Shown here in pieces: positions 26,637 to 35,964 of a stretch of DNA of 44,539 nucleotides; position 1 is the first letter of the stretch; each line of letters opens with the position of its first letter. The translations under genes and the position numbers were made by a program. This DNA comes from an uncultured Nitrosomonas sp. (GTDB lineage: Bacteria; Pseudomonadota; Gammaproteobacteria; Burkholderiales; Nitrosomonadaceae), in contig NZ_CADEGP010000017.1 in NCBI RefSeq assembly GCF_902826915.1, forward strand, positions 1-44,539. The letters run 5' to 3'. The notes under the pieces are model-generated. The model searched no databases and had not been told where the DNA came from. It saw nothing but the letters and a program-made list of their open reading frames with translations.

Positions 26637-27350
26637 ATGATAGCTAATACAACTAATTTTTTACCTGCCATTGAGATTGAAACAAATCCTAGCCCCATTT
26701 ATGCCATTATTTGGTTACATGGACTGGGTGCCGATGGGAATGACTTCGTGCCCATTGTCAATGAGCTAGAGTTATTAACCGAGAAGCCGATTCGATTTGT
26801 TTTTCCACATGCACCGGAACGCCCAGTTAGTATCAATAATGGATATATTATGCGCGCTTGGTATGATATTTTTTCTTCTGATTTTAGTTGTCATCAAGAT
26901 GAGCTGGGTATCCGTGGCTCGCAAGTTGCAATAACTGCCTTGATTGAAAGGGAAATGCAGCGCGGTATATTAGCAAAAAATATTTTCCTGGCAGGATTTT
27001 CTCAAGGAGGAGCTCTGGCATTGCATGTTGGGTTACGTCATCCTTTGCCATTGGGCGGGGTTGTCGCATTATCATGCTACTTGCCGCTTGCTGAAGCTTT
27101 TGCGACAGAGGCCAGTGTAATGAATGCTGCGATACCCATATTCATGGCGCATGGTAGTTCTGATATGGTAATCCCTATCGCAAATGCGATTGCTTCGAAA
27201 GAAAAGTTATGCGCCGCTAATTATCGAATCGAGTGGCATGAGTATCCAATGGCACACTCCGTGTGTGGGGAGGAGGTTGTCGATATCAGTAATTGGTTAC
27301 AACGCGTCATGAATGATGGCCATCAGGATGCAGATCAAAGCCAAGTTTGA
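26637..27350 (+). CDS. Carboxylesterase/phospholipase family hydrolase
   Basis: A 237-residue alpha/beta hydrolase of the EstB/acyl-protein-thioesterase-like family. The oxyanion region WLHGLGADGNDF lies at 26-37, nucleophile Ser122 in AGFSQGGA, Asp176 in HGSSDMVIP and His207 in YPMAHSVC. Cytoplasmic, no signal peptide. A TTG at 26628 is an alternative start closer to a weak AAGAG. It is a single gene between the transglutaminase-like gene (divergent) and metK; a MITE-like repeat lies downstream. Confidence 0.9.
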   Translation: MIANTTNFLPAIEIETNPSPIYAIIWLHGLGADGNDFVPIVNELELLTEKPIRFVFPHAPERPVSINNGYIMRAWYDIFSSDFSCHQDELGIRGSQVAITALIEREMQRGILAKNIFLAGFSQGGALALHVGLRHPLPLGGVVALSCYLPLAEAFATEASVMNAAIPIFMAHGSSDMVIPIANAIASKEKLCAANYRIEWHEYPMAHSVCGEEVVDISNWLQRVMNDGHQDADQSQV

Positions 27351-27427
27351 ATGCATCCGTAAAACCGAACATAGATCATAATATTATCGCTGTGATTGGC
27401 TGAATCCCAAAATGCAATCAGGTATAC

Positions 27428-27585
27428 TTAACAGGCTGTCGGAAAACGTTCTCAAAGAAATCGATACAAAGTAAGAGTGGGTATAGAAGCGCTGTTTATA
27501 TTTGATAAATGTGCTGCGTTTTGTGCCCGCATATTTTTTATGCTGTACGGCGATGTAGAAAGTTTCTCAACCATCTTCCTTCAAC
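27428..27585. repeat. MITE-like dispersed repeat, copy B
   Basis: The left end (TTAACAGGC... from 27428) matches the inverted right end of the element at 39553-39706 at about 25 of the first 31 positions. The opposite end, read on the minus strand around 27575 inwards (GGTTGAGAAAC), resembles the other element's left end. It has no coding capacity. The two copies are diverged and in opposite orientation. End coordinates are approximate. Confidence 0.55.
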
Positions 27586-27622
27586 GTTGCGCCACTTTTC
27601 AAAATTTTAATTATCATAAACT

Positions 27623-28786
27623 ATGAGTGAATATCTTTTTACGTCTGAATCTGTTTCTGAAGGACACCCTGATAAGGTTGCTGATCAAATTTCAGATGCT
27701 GTATTGGATGCGATTCTGAGTCAAGACGCTAATGCACGAGTCGCATGTGAAACGCTATGTAGTACTGGCTTAATTGTATTATCGGGTGAGATAACAACGC
27801 ACGCTTCTGTGGATTATAATATTATTGCACGTGAGACGGTCAAGAATATTGGTTACACCAGTTCAAATATAGGCTTTGATTCAATCACTTGTGCTGTTCT
27901 GACTGCTTTTAACAAACAATCCCCGGATATTGCTCAAGGCGTCAATCGATCAGAAGAAGAAGAAATGGAGCAAGGTGCAGGTGATCAGGGTTTGATGTTT
28001 GGATTTGCTTGCAACGAAACGCCGCAGTTAATGCCGATGCCTATTTTTTATGCGCATCGCTTAGTTGAACGTCAAGCTGAGCTAAGAAAGAAGGGACAAT
28101 TGGCTTGGTTGCGTCCGGATGCCAAATCGCAAGTGTCGGTACGATACCAAAACGATAAACCAAAAAGTATTGAGACTGTCGTAATTTCAACTCAGCATGA
28201 TCCGGATGTTTCGCGCCAAACATTGACTGAAGCGGTGATTGAAGAAATTATTAAACCTGCGTTGCCGTCTGAATTGATCAGTAATCACACTAAGTATTTG
28301 GTCAATCCAACCGGGCGTTTTGTTGTTGGTGGTCCGATGGGTGATTGTGGATTAACCGGGCGAAAAATCATTGTTGATAGTTATGGTGGTTCGGCACATC
28401 ACGGTGGCGGTGCTTTTTCTGGAAAAGATCCATCCAAAGTTGATCGGTCAGCAACTTATGCTGGGCGTTATGTCGCAAAGAATATTGTGGCTGCTGGAAT
28501 TGCCAGTAAATGTGAAGTGCAAGTTGCCTATGCTATCGGTGTTGCACGGCCCGTTTCGCTAATGGTCAATACATTTGGTACTGGCAAGATAGCTGATGAA
28601 AAGATTGGGCAATTGATAGAAAAGCATTTTGATTTGCGTCCTCGGGCTATAATTCATGCGCTTCATCTACTACGCCCAATCTACGCGAAGACTGCGGCGT
28701 ATGGGCATTTTGGGCGTGAACTCCCTGAGTTTACTTGGGAGGCCACGGATAAGGCTGCGCAATTACGTATCGATGCTGGGTTATAA
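27623..28786 (+). CDS. metK: S-adenosylmethionine synthase
   Basis: A 387-residue methionine adenosyltransferase making SAM from ATP and methionine. Signatures include [20 protein letters not shown] at the N-terminus, [12 protein letters not shown] in the middle, and the P-loop-like [17 protein letters not shown]. Length is normal for the family. No strong Shine-Dalgarno sequence precedes the ATG. It opens the methyl-cycle block metK-ahcY-metF, and the product of SAM-dependent methylation (SAH) is sensed by the riboswitch just downstream. Confidence 0.97.
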   Translation: MSEYLFTSESVSEGHPDKVADQISDAVLDAILSQDANARVACETLCSTGLIVLSGEITTHASVDYNIIARETVKNIGYTSSNIGFDSITCAVLTAFNKQSPDIAQGVNRSEEEEMEQGAGDQGLMFGFACNETPQLMPMPIFYAHRLVERQAELRKKGQLAWLRPDAKSQVSVRYQNDKPKSIETVVISTQHDPDVSRQTLTEAVIEEIIKPALPSELISNHTKYLVNPTGRFVVGGPMGDCGLTGRKIIVDSYGGSAHHGGGAFSGKDPSKVDRSATYAGRYVAKNIVAAGIASKCEVQVAYAIGVARPVSLMVNTFGTGKIADEKIGQLIEKHFDLRPRAIIHALHLLRPIYAKTAAYGHFGRELPEFTWEATDKAAQLRIDAGL

Positions 28787-28844
28787 GTTTTAGTTATATT
28801 CTCATTTTTCTTTTTTATTAATAAGACTTAATCAATTCTTCCCC

Positions 28845-28920
28845 TGTGGTGAGGAGCGCTGCAACGGCTTGTTCCGTGAGGCTCATCATGGCGGGTACAG
28901 TTACAACGGCGCTCGTTCAT
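28845..28920 (+). promoter_or_regulatory. S-adenosylhomocysteine (SAH) riboswitch
   Basis: The ahcY leader contains GAGGAGCGCTGCAACGG (28851-28867), GTGAGGCTC (about 28876-28884) and AACGGCGCTCG (28905-28915), the conserved pieces of the SAH riboswitch known upstream of ahcY in beta- and gammaproteobacteria. P1 can form between GAGCGC (28854-28859) and GCGCTC (28909-28914). High SAH is expected to turn on ahcY. Confidence 0.9.
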
Positions 28921-28937
28921 ACTTTGAGGAGATAATT

Positions 28938-30371
28938 ATGAACGCTGTGCTTAATCCCGACGGTAGCTTCTTTACTGACTATAAGATTGCTGATATCTCA
29001 TTGGCAGAGTGGGGACGTAAAGAAATTGCGATCGCCGAGACGGAAATGCCAGGTTTAATGGCATTGCGCAATGAGTATGCAAATCAGAAACCACTGGCAG
29101 GTGCATGCATTGCAGGTTCTCTGCATATGACAATCCAGACTGCTGTATTAATTGAAACATTAGTGGCGTTAGGTGCAGAAGTACGTTGGGCGTCCTGTAA
29201 TATTTTTTCTACTCAGGATCATGCAGCTGCAGCTATTGCTGCCCAAAATATTCCAGTTTTTGCCTATAAGGGTGAATCTCTGAGTGATTATTGGGAATAT
29301 GCTCATCAGATCTTTGAGTGGTCGGTTGATGGGCTATCACATGGCGCCAATATGATCTTGGATGATGGTGGCGATGCCACACTATTGCTCATTCTGGGCG
29401 CTAAAGCTGAGAGAGATCCTGCGGTGATCGCAAATCCGGGCAACGAAGAAGAAACTGCTTTGTTTGCTTCGATTAAAAATAAGTTGGCTTCACGGTCAAA
29501 CTGGTATTCAACGAATCTTGCTAGGATACGAGGTGTAACAGAAGAAACCACGACTGGGGTGCACCGATTATACGAAATGCATAAAAACGGAACGCTGCCG
29601 TTTCCAGCATTTAATGTAAACGATTCTGTCACCAAGTCAAAGTTTGATAATCTTTATGGTTGTAGAGAATCGTTGGTTGATGGCATCAAGCGGGCAACAG
29701 ATGTAATGATTGCCGGAAAAATTGCTGTGGTTTGCGGTTATGGAGATGTCGGTAAAGGTTGCGCTCAGTCGTTACGTGGTTTGGGAGCAACGGTGTGGAT
29801 TACCGAGATTGATCCTATTTGCGCATTACAAGCAGCAATGGAAGGCTATCGCGTTGTTACGATGAACGATGCTTGTGATCAGGCGGATATTTTTGTGACT
29901 GCAACGGGTAATTTGCGCGTAATCACGCATGATCATATGTTGAAAATGAAGGATCAGGCGATAATCTGCAATATTGGCCATTTTGATTCGGAAATCGATA
30001 TCGCTTCTATTCAGAAATATGAATGGGAGAATATCAAGCCGCAAGTTGATCATGTTATTTTCCCAACGGGGCGGCGTATTATTGTGCTGGCGCAGGGTAG
30101 ATTGGTCAATCTGGGATGCGGCACGGGACATCCCTCTTTTGTTATGTCCAGTTCATTTACTAATCAGGTATTGGCGCAAATGGAGTTGTGGCAGAATGGC
30201 GCGAATTACCAAAAGAGTGTCTATGTATTACCGAAACGACTGGATGAAAAAGTTGCGCGATTGCATATAGGTAAGCTTGGAGTGAAACTTACAGAACTGA
30301 CGGATGAACAAGCAAAATATTTGGGCCTAGATAAGAATGGCCCTTATAAGCCTGAAATGTACCGATATTAA
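28938..30371 (+). CDS. ahcY: Adenosylhomocysteinase
   Basis: S-adenosylhomocysteine hydrolase of 477 residues, splitting SAH to adenosine and homocysteine with bound NAD. Motifs are [40 protein letters not shown], the NAD-binding GYGDVGKG (267-274), GHFDSEID and the C-terminal [11 protein letters not shown]. The extra segment around 150-190 marks the long form common in proteobacteria. The frame stays open upstream to 28869, but that part is the riboswitch. GAGGAG at 28925-28930 and the family N-terminus set the start at 28938. It is followed by metF. Confidence 0.97.
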   Translation: MNAVLNPDGSFFTDYKIADISLAEWGRKEIAIAETEMPGLMALRNEYANQKPLAGACIAGSLHMTIQTAVLIETLVALGAEVRWASCNIFSTQDHAAAAIAAQNIPVFAYKGESLSDYWEYAHQIFEWSVDGLSHGANMILDDGGDATLLLILGAKAERDPAVIANPGNEEETALFASIKNKLASRSNWYSTNLARIRGVTEETTTGVHRLYEMHKNGTLPFPAFNVNDSVTKSKFDNLYGCRESLVDGIKRATDVMIAGKIAVVCGYGDVGKGCAQSLRGLGATVWITEIDPICALQAAMEGYRVVTMNDACDQADIFVTATGNLRVITHDHMLKMKDQAIICNIGHFDSEIDIASIQKYEWENIKPQVDHVIFPTGRRIIVLAQGRLVNLGCGTGHPSFVMSSSFTNQVLAQMELWQNGANYQKSVYVLPKRLDEKVARLHIGKLGVKLTELTDEQAKYLGLDKNGPYKPEMYRY

Positions 30372-30381
30372 TCATTTGAAC

Positions 30382-30420
30382 AGAGGAGCAATTAATTTTT
30401 TCTGGTTTGATTGTTCCTCT
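30382..30420 (+). terminator. Hairpin between ahcY and metF
   Basis: Eleven-base arms (30382-30392 and 30410-30420) pair with one G-T wobble around a 17-base T-rich loop, just after the ahcY stop. No T-tract follows, so it may be a partial terminator or message-stabilising structure rather than a classic terminator. Confidence 0.4.
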
Positions 30421-30501
30421 CGCTGATAAAGATCTCCCAAAACCAGGGTGATAAGTATCAGTGTCAATAGTGTTAATATTACAATTCATAGGCTTGCATT
30501 G

Positions 30502-31359
30502 ATGGACTCACAAAAAAAATTTTCTCCAACTTTCAGTTTTGAGCTTTTTCCACCACAAACTCCACAAGGTATCGAGAAATTGCGGCTTACACGTCAGCAG
30601 CTGGCACAATTTAATCCCAAATTTTTTTCGGTAACCTTTGGTGCAGGTGGATCAACACGCGAGCGGACGTTTGAAACAGTACTTGAAATTCAATCGGAAG
30701 GGCATGTGGTTGCGCCGCATCTATCATGCATCGGTTCAACGCAGCAAAATATTCGAACTATTCTAGAAAAATATTCTGAGATTGGCATCCGCCACATTGT
30801 TGCCCTACGCGGTGATTTGCCGTCGGGAATGGCGCAAGCTGGAGAATTTCGTTATGCCAGTGAACTAGTCGCCTTTATTCGGAAAGAATTTGGCTCGTCA
30901 TTTCATATTGAGGTGGCCGCGTACCCGGAATACCACCCGCAAGCTCGATCTGCGCAAACGGATTTTGAGAATTTTAAGCGTAAAATTGATACTGGTGCAA
31001 ATTCGGCGATTACTCAGTATTTTTATAGCGCTGATGCCTATTTTCATTTCGTTGAATCTTGTGAGGCAGCGGGGTTAGATATTCCGATAGTACCTGGAAT
31101 TATGCCGATTAATAAATTCTCTCAGCTTGTCAGATTTTCAGATACTTGTGGCGCTGAGATTCCCCGGTGGATTCGCAAGAAACTGGAGGGGTATAGCGAT
31201 GATAGCGTGTCAATCCAAGCATTCGGTTTGGATGTTGTGACGAATCTCTGCGAGCGCTTATTAAAAGCTGGTGCGCCCGGGTTACATTTTTATACATTAA
31301 ATTCAGCCAACCTAACCTCGATTATTTGGCAGCGGTTGAATCTTCAAGAATATGCTTAG
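30502..31359 (+). CDS. metF: 5,10-methylenetetrahydrofolate reductase
   Basis: A 285-residue FAD-dependent TIM-barrel enzyme that makes 5-methyl-THF for homocysteine remethylation. It has FSFELFPPQTPQG near the N-terminus, SVTFGAGGSTRERT, HLSCIG, ALRGDLP and PGIMPINKFSQL, all typical of MetF. ATG 30502 is chosen because the family sequence starts there (MDSQKKFSPTFSFE); an in-frame upstream start at 30448 adds an unconserved extension. It is the third methyl-cycle gene, 130 bases after ahcY. Confidence 0.95.
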   Translation: MDSQKKFSPTFSFELFPPQTPQGIEKLRLTRQQLAQFNPKFFSVTFGAGGSTRERTFETVLEIQSEGHVVAPHLSCIGSTQQNIRTILEKYSEIGIRHIVALRGDLPSGMAQAGEFRYASELVAFIRKEFGSSFHIEVAAYPEYHPQARSAQTDFENFKRKIDTGANSAITQYFYSADAYFHFVESCEAAGLDIPIVPGIMPINKFSQLVRFSDTCGAEIPRWIRKKLEGYSDDSVSIQAFGLDVVTNLCERLLKAGAPGLHFYTLNSANLTSIIWQRLNLQEYA

Positions 31360-31480
31360 TAATTTTTATCTATTTCTTTAATCTAATCAAAAACCAATGT
31401 GATCTTCAGAGAATTAGGTTCAAATTGTGCATCGGTAATGCATTCGGAATGATCTTTTTTCCTGTTTGGGTAAGCCGGTA

Positions 31481-31486
31481 TATAAT
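31481..31486 (+). promoter_or_regulatory. Possible -10 promoter element
   Basis: TATAAT at 31481-31486, about 46 bases upstream of the gene at 31532. The -35 region at the right distance (TTTCCT, 31458-31463) is a poor match, so this is a weak prediction. Confidence 0.3.
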
Positions 31487-31531
31487 ATGCATCAATGTTC
31501 TGATTAAAATAAAAAAGTACGAGGTTATGAA

Positions 31532-32221
31532 ATGAATGAGAAAAATACCGCTGCTGATAAGCCAGTTGTGGAAACGCTAGCATCAGAGATTATCACTTCA
31601 GATGTTTCGACAGTGGATGCATGTATCGCACATGCTAAAGAAGTTAAGGCTACACAGCTTGAGCTAATAGCAAGCAAGAATTATGACTTTGCGCCAGAAT
31701 TTTACGAAATGACAATTCAACTGTACTTGTTCGGTGCAATGTGGAAATTTGCAGAAAACTTAGGGAACATCGAGGATGCACGTGAGTTAGCTTTTGCAGC
31801 ATTACAAACGATGCTAATTCAGGACAAATTGCCTCAACAGAAAGCGATCAAGCGTGTCGATTTTCTGAGAAAAATGTCCAAACTGGAAGATGATCACAAT
31901 GCCTTGGCAGTAGCCATTGGTTATGAATCTGAGATGGGCGACAATAGCTTGGCTGAAGTATTTGATCATTATGTTGACGATACGCAAGTCTCTGGTGCCT
32001 TCTGGCGATTGTATGACCGCGGTCGGAAAATAATGCTTTATGGTGGTTTGTTAATAGCCTTTCTGGTAATTTGGTTTGTAACCTTGTTTATGCCGGGAAA
32101 TAGCACGATTGCAATTCTTGCGGCAGGACTTATTTCGGCAGCGCTTTTTGTTATACCGGTATTCTTAATCGGCATCTTTATGTATCGTGCAAAAATTAAA
32201 AAAGCAAAACAAGTTAATTAA
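31532..32221 (+). CDS. Two-helix membrane protein of unknown function
   Basis: A 229-residue protein I do not recognise. Residues 1-160 are soluble, acidic and predicted mainly helical, resembling a helical-repeat module. Two membrane helices (about 167-188 and 191-217) lie at the C-terminus, followed by a Lys-rich tail. The soluble part should therefore face the cytoplasm as an N-terminal domain. ACGAGGT at 31519-31525 precedes the ATG. It sits between metF and folD, but has its own leader with a TATAAT, so a role in one-carbon metabolism cannot be assumed. Confidence 0.75.
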   Translation: MNEKNTAADKPVVETLASEIITSDVSTVDACIAHAKEVKATQLELIASKNYDFAPEFYEMTIQLYLFGAMWKFAENLGNIEDARELAFAALQTMLIQDKLPQQKAIKRVDFLRKMSKLEDDHNALAVAIGYESEMGDNSLAEVFDHYVDDTQVSGAFWRLYDRGRKIMLYGGLLIAFLVIWFVTLFMPGNSTIAILAAGLISAALFVIPVFLIGIFMYRAKIKKAKQVN

Positions 32222-32314
32222 CTTTGAAGCATGACTGTCAATAAATATGCTTCATGTTTTCCAATGTATAGCATTAAATTCACCGTAATGGATCAACTGG
32301 CTGCTGACAAATAG

Positions 32315-33175
32315 ATGGATACTCATATTCTTGATGGCAAGAAAGTAGCAGAATTGGTGCGCGCTGAGTGGAAAGTTCGTGCTGACAAACTTGTTCAGTT
32401 AGGCGTAAAGCCAGGACTGGCCGTGATTATCGTTGGCAATAATGCGGCATCCGCAATTTATGTTAGAAATAAAATCAAAGCATGTGGCGATATTGGTATT
32501 TATTCTGAAGTACATAGTTTTCCAGAGAATGCAGCACAGGATGAAGTCTTGGCGTGTATTCAATCGCTCAATGAAAATCCACATATCCACGGTATTCTAG
32601 TCCAATTGCCGCTCCCAGCGCATTTTGAAAATAATCGCGTCATAACCTCTATTGCCACTGAGAAAGATGTGGATGGTTTCCATCTCTATAACGTTGGCGC
32701 ATTAGTTACTGGAAACACCGCATTCTCACCCTGTACTCCCTATGGGGTGATGGTAATGCTGGAAAAGAACCATATTCCAATAGAAGGTCAGCACGCAGTA
32801 GTGGTTGGGCGCAGCAATATTGTTGGAAAACCGATGGCACTGATGCTATTAGAGCAAGGCGCTACAGTTACTATCTGCACTTCGAAAACACGTGATTTGT
32901 CGCAATTTACTAAAAATGCTGATATTTTGGTAGTCGCAACAGGGAAACCGCGCATGATTACTGCTAAAATGGTAAAACCAGGGGCTGTAGTTGTGGATGT
33001 GGGCATTAATCGATTGCCGGATGGTAAGCTCTGCGGCGATGTCGATTTTGAATCTGTCAAAGAAATTGTCAGTTACATTACACCAGTTCCTGGCGGAGTA
33101 GGGCCGATGACAATTACCATGCTGCTGTGTAACACCATCTTGGCTGCGGAACGTGCTCAGGCCAGTATTAAGTAA
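32315..33175 (+). CDS. folD: Bifunctional methylenetetrahydrofolate dehydrogenase/cyclohydrolase
   Basis: A 286-residue FolD that interconverts 5,10-methylene-, methenyl- and 10-formyl-THF with [18 protein letters not shown] carries the catalytic lysine. [10 protein letters not shown], the TEKDVDGFH segment, [13 protein letters not shown] and the C-terminal [11 protein letters not shown] are family signatures. Length is normal. No clear ribosome binding site precedes ATG 32315. It supports the upstream metF with one-carbon units; the next gene aceE begins 25 bases after it. Confidence 0.96.
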   Translation: MDTHILDGKKVAELVRAEWKVRADKLVQLGVKPGLAVIIVGNNAASAIYVRNKIKACGDIGIYSEVHSFPENAAQDEVLACIQSLNENPHIHGILVQLPLPAHFENNRVITSIATEKDVDGFHLYNVGALVTGNTAFSPCTPYGVMVMLEKNHIPIEGQHAVVVGRSNIVGKPMALMLLEQGATVTICTSKTRDLSQFTKNADILVVATGKPRMITAKMVKPGAVVVDVGINRLPDGKLCGDVDFESVKEIVSYITPVPGGVGPMTITMLLCNTILAAERAQASIK

Positions 33176-33200
33176 TTTTAAGCCAATTAACCTTTAATGA

Positions 33201-35873
33201 GTGTCCTTGGAAATGGAATTACAACCCGATATTGATCCGCAAGAAACACAGGAGTGGCTGGATGCGCTGGATTCAGTTATTGTTAGTGCTGGCGGGGAGC
33301 GTGCTCACTTTCTGCTGCAAAAGCTGATTGAAAAAGCACGCCGCTCGGGTGCTTATTTGCCTTATAGCGCTAGAACTGCTTATATCAACACCATTCCGAC
33401 TGGCAAAGAAGCGCATTCACCGGGCAATAACGCGATCGAACACAGAGTTCGCTCGTATGTTCGCTGGAATGCCATGGCGATGGTGCTGCGTGCCAATAAA
33501 GAAACCAATGTTGGTGGACATATAGCAAGTTTTGCATCAGCCGCAACGCTCTACGATGTCGGTTACAATCACTTCTGGCATGCGCCGAGTGAAACTCACG
33601 GCGGAGATTTAGTTTATGTGCAGGGGCACTCCTCCCCAGGTGTTTATGCGTATGCATTTCTGTCTGGAGAATTAAGTCAGGAACAGCTGGATAATTTTCG
33701 TCAAGAAGCCGGCGGAAATGGATTGTCTTCTTATCCGCATCCTTGGCTAATGCCCACTTTCTGGCAATTCCCAACTGTTTCAATGGGATTGGGCCCGTTA
33801 ATGGCGATTTATCAAGCACGATTCATGAAATACCTCGGTAGCCGGGAAATGGTTAACACCGAAGGACGGAAAATCTGGGCATTCATGGGTGATGGTGAAA
33901 TGGACGAGCCTGAATCGCTCGGTGCAATTTCATTGGCATCCCGTGAGAATTTGGATAATCTCATTTTTGTAGTTAACTGTAATCTTCAGCGTCTGGATGG
34001 GCCAGTGCGAGGAAATGGCAAAATTATCCAGGAGTTGGAAGGTGCGTTTCGGGGTGCTGGTTGGAATGTGATCAAAGTGATTTGGGGATCCTATTGGGAT
34101 CCTTTATTAGCCAAGGATACTAAAGGCTTATTGCAGAAACGCATGATGGAATGCGTGGACGGAGAATATCAGAACTTTAAGTCGCGCGACGGCGCATACG
34201 TGCGTAAGCACTTTTTTGGAAAATACCCTGAATTATTGGAAATGGTTGCCAATATGTCGGATGATGATATTTGGCGGTTAAACCGGGGTGGGCATGATCC
34301 CTATAAGGTATATGCAGCTTATGCAGCGGCGGTCAAACATACCGGTCAACCTACCGTAATACTCGCTAAAACTATTAAAGGGTATGGTATGGGTGAAGCC
34401 GGGGAAGCGCAAAACATTACGCATCAGCAGAAAAAGATGGGAACCACGTCACTCAAAGCTTTCCGTAATCGTTTTGGTTTGGATATTCCGGATGACAAGA
34501 TAGACGAAATACCTTATCTCACGTTTGCTAAAGATTCTCCAGAATTCACTTACATGGAAGAGCGACGTAAAGTGTTGGGAGGTGCTTTTCATCGCCGTAA
34601 AACCAAGGCGCAATCATTACAAGTGCCGCCATTATCCACTTTTGAATCATTACTGAAAGCCAGTGCAGAGGGGCATGAATCGTCAACGACCATGGCTTAT
34701 GTGCGTATTCTGAATATTTTGGTCAAAGATAAAAAAATCGGTAAGCATGTCGTCCCGATTGTTGCCGATGAGTCGCGCACCTTTGGTATGGAAGGTATGT
34801 TCCGACAATTGGGGATCTGGTCATCGGTGGGTCAATTGTATACGCCGCAAGATGCCGATCAACTGATGTATTATAAAGAAGACAAGCATGGACAGATCCT
34901 GCAAGAAGGTATTTGTGAAGCGGGCGCAATGTCGTCCTGGATCGCGGCTGCGACATCTTATAGTACACATGGAATTCAGATGATTCCATTTTTTATTTTT
35001 TATTCCATGTTTGGCTTTCAGCGTGTTGGTGACTTAGCTTGGGCGGCCGGAGATATGCGTTGTCGCGGCTTTTTACTGGGTGGGACAGCAGGTCGTACGA
35101 CATTGAACGGTGAAGGGTTGCAGCATGAAGATGGACATAGTCATATCGTTGCGTCAACAATTCCTAATTGCGTATCGTATGACCCGGCATTTGCCTATGA
35201 GCTGGCTGTCATTATCCAGGATGGATTGCGCCGGATGTGTCAAGAGCAAGAGGATATTTATTACTATATTACAGTAATGAATGAAAACTACTCGCATCCT
35301 GAAATGCCTGTTGGTGCTGAGAAAAATATTCTGCGGGGTATGTATTTGTTCAAGCCAGGAAATAAAAGCAGCAAAGGGCCACGTGTTCAGTTATTAGGGG
35401 CGGGAGCTATACTGCGCGAAGTGATCGCAGCTGCCGAAATACTCAAGCAGGAATATAATGTTAATGCTGATATTTGGGGTGTCACCAGTTTCAATGAACT
35501 AAGGCGTGAGGCGCTGGGTGTTATGCGTTGGAATATGTTGCACCCTACGCAGCCGGCTAAATTGTCTCATGTAGAAAATTGCCTTAAAGGACGTAAAGGG
35601 CCTGTTGTTGCGGCAACCGATTATATGAAGATTTATGCCGATCAAATTCGCGAATTTGTTCCTGGACGATATTGTGTTCTTGGAACAGATGGTTTTGGGC
35701 GTTCTGACACGCGTGAAAAATTACGGCATTTTTTTGAAGTGGATCGTTTTTATATTACCGTTGCAGCGCTCAAAGCCCTATCGGAAGAAGAGAAAATTTC
35801 AAATAAACAGGTTGCGGACGCCATAAAGAAATATGGCATTGACCCTGAGAAACCTAATCCCGCGATAAGCTGA
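33201..35873 (+). CDS. aceE: Pyruvate dehydrogenase E1 component (homodimeric)
   Basis: An 890-residue thiamine-diphosphate enzyme that decarboxylates pyruvate and acetylates E2 lipoyl groups. The ThDP/Mg motif starts GDGE at 230-233 (GDGEMDEPES). HSSPGVYAYAFLSG, LNGEGLQHEDGHS and the C-terminal VLGTDGFGRSDTR match the AceE family. The start is ambiguous: GTG 33201 or ATG 33213 in the same frame; neither has a strong Shine-Dalgarno sequence. It is followed by aceF after 91 bases. Confidence 0.97.
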   Translation: MSLEMELQPDIDPQETQEWLDALDSVIVSAGGERAHFLLQKLIEKARRSGAYLPYSARTAYINTIPTGKEAHSPGNNAIEHRVRSYVRWNAMAMVLRANKETNVGGHIASFASAATLYDVGYNHFWHAPSETHGGDLVYVQGHSSPGVYAYAFLSGELSQEQLDNFRQEAGGNGLSSYPHPWLMPTFWQFPTVSMGLGPLMAIYQARFMKYLGSREMVNTEGRKIWAFMGDGEMDEPESLGAISLASRENLDNLIFVVNCNLQRLDGPVRGNGKIIQELEGAFRGAGWNVIKVIWGSYWDPLLAKDTKGLLQKRMMECVDGEYQNFKSRDGAYVRKHFFGKYPELLEMVANMSDDDIWRLNRGGHDPYKVYAAYAAAVKHTGQPTVILAKTIKGYGMGEAGEAQNITHQQKKMGTTSLKAFRNRFGLDIPDDKIDEIPYLTFAKDSPEFTYMEERRKVLGGAFHRRKTKAQSLQVPPLSTFESLLKASAEGHESSTTMAYVRILNILVKDKKIGKHVVPIVADESRTFGMEGMFRQLGIWSSVGQLYTPQDADQLMYYKEDKHGQILQEGICEAGAMSSWIAAATSYSTHGIQMIPFFIFYSMFGFQRVGDLAWAAGDMRCRGFLLGGTAGRTTLNGEGLQHEDGHSHIVASTIPNCVSYDPAFAYELAVIIQDGLRRMCQEQEDIYYYITVMNENYSHPEMPVGAEKNILRGMYLFKPGNKSSKGPRVQLLGAGAILREVIAAAEILKQEYNVNADIWGVTSFNELRREALGVMRWNMLHPTQPAKLSHVENCLKGRKGPVVAATDYMKIYADQIREFVPGRYCVLGTDGFGRSDTREKLRHFFEVDRFYITVAALKALSEEEKISNKQVADAIKKYGIDPEKPNPAIS

Positions 35874-35964
35874 GTTTAAAGTGAAGGCGCGAAAGAACAT
35901 TAATCGTTTAAGTCGAATCCTTGCATTATTATCTCTTTCTAGCGGTGCAATTTGAGGAAAGCAT

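Noticed and set aside
28869..28937. N-terminal extension of ahcY
   Set aside because: It overlaps conserved SAH riboswitch blocks; GAGGAG and family alignment place the start at 28938.
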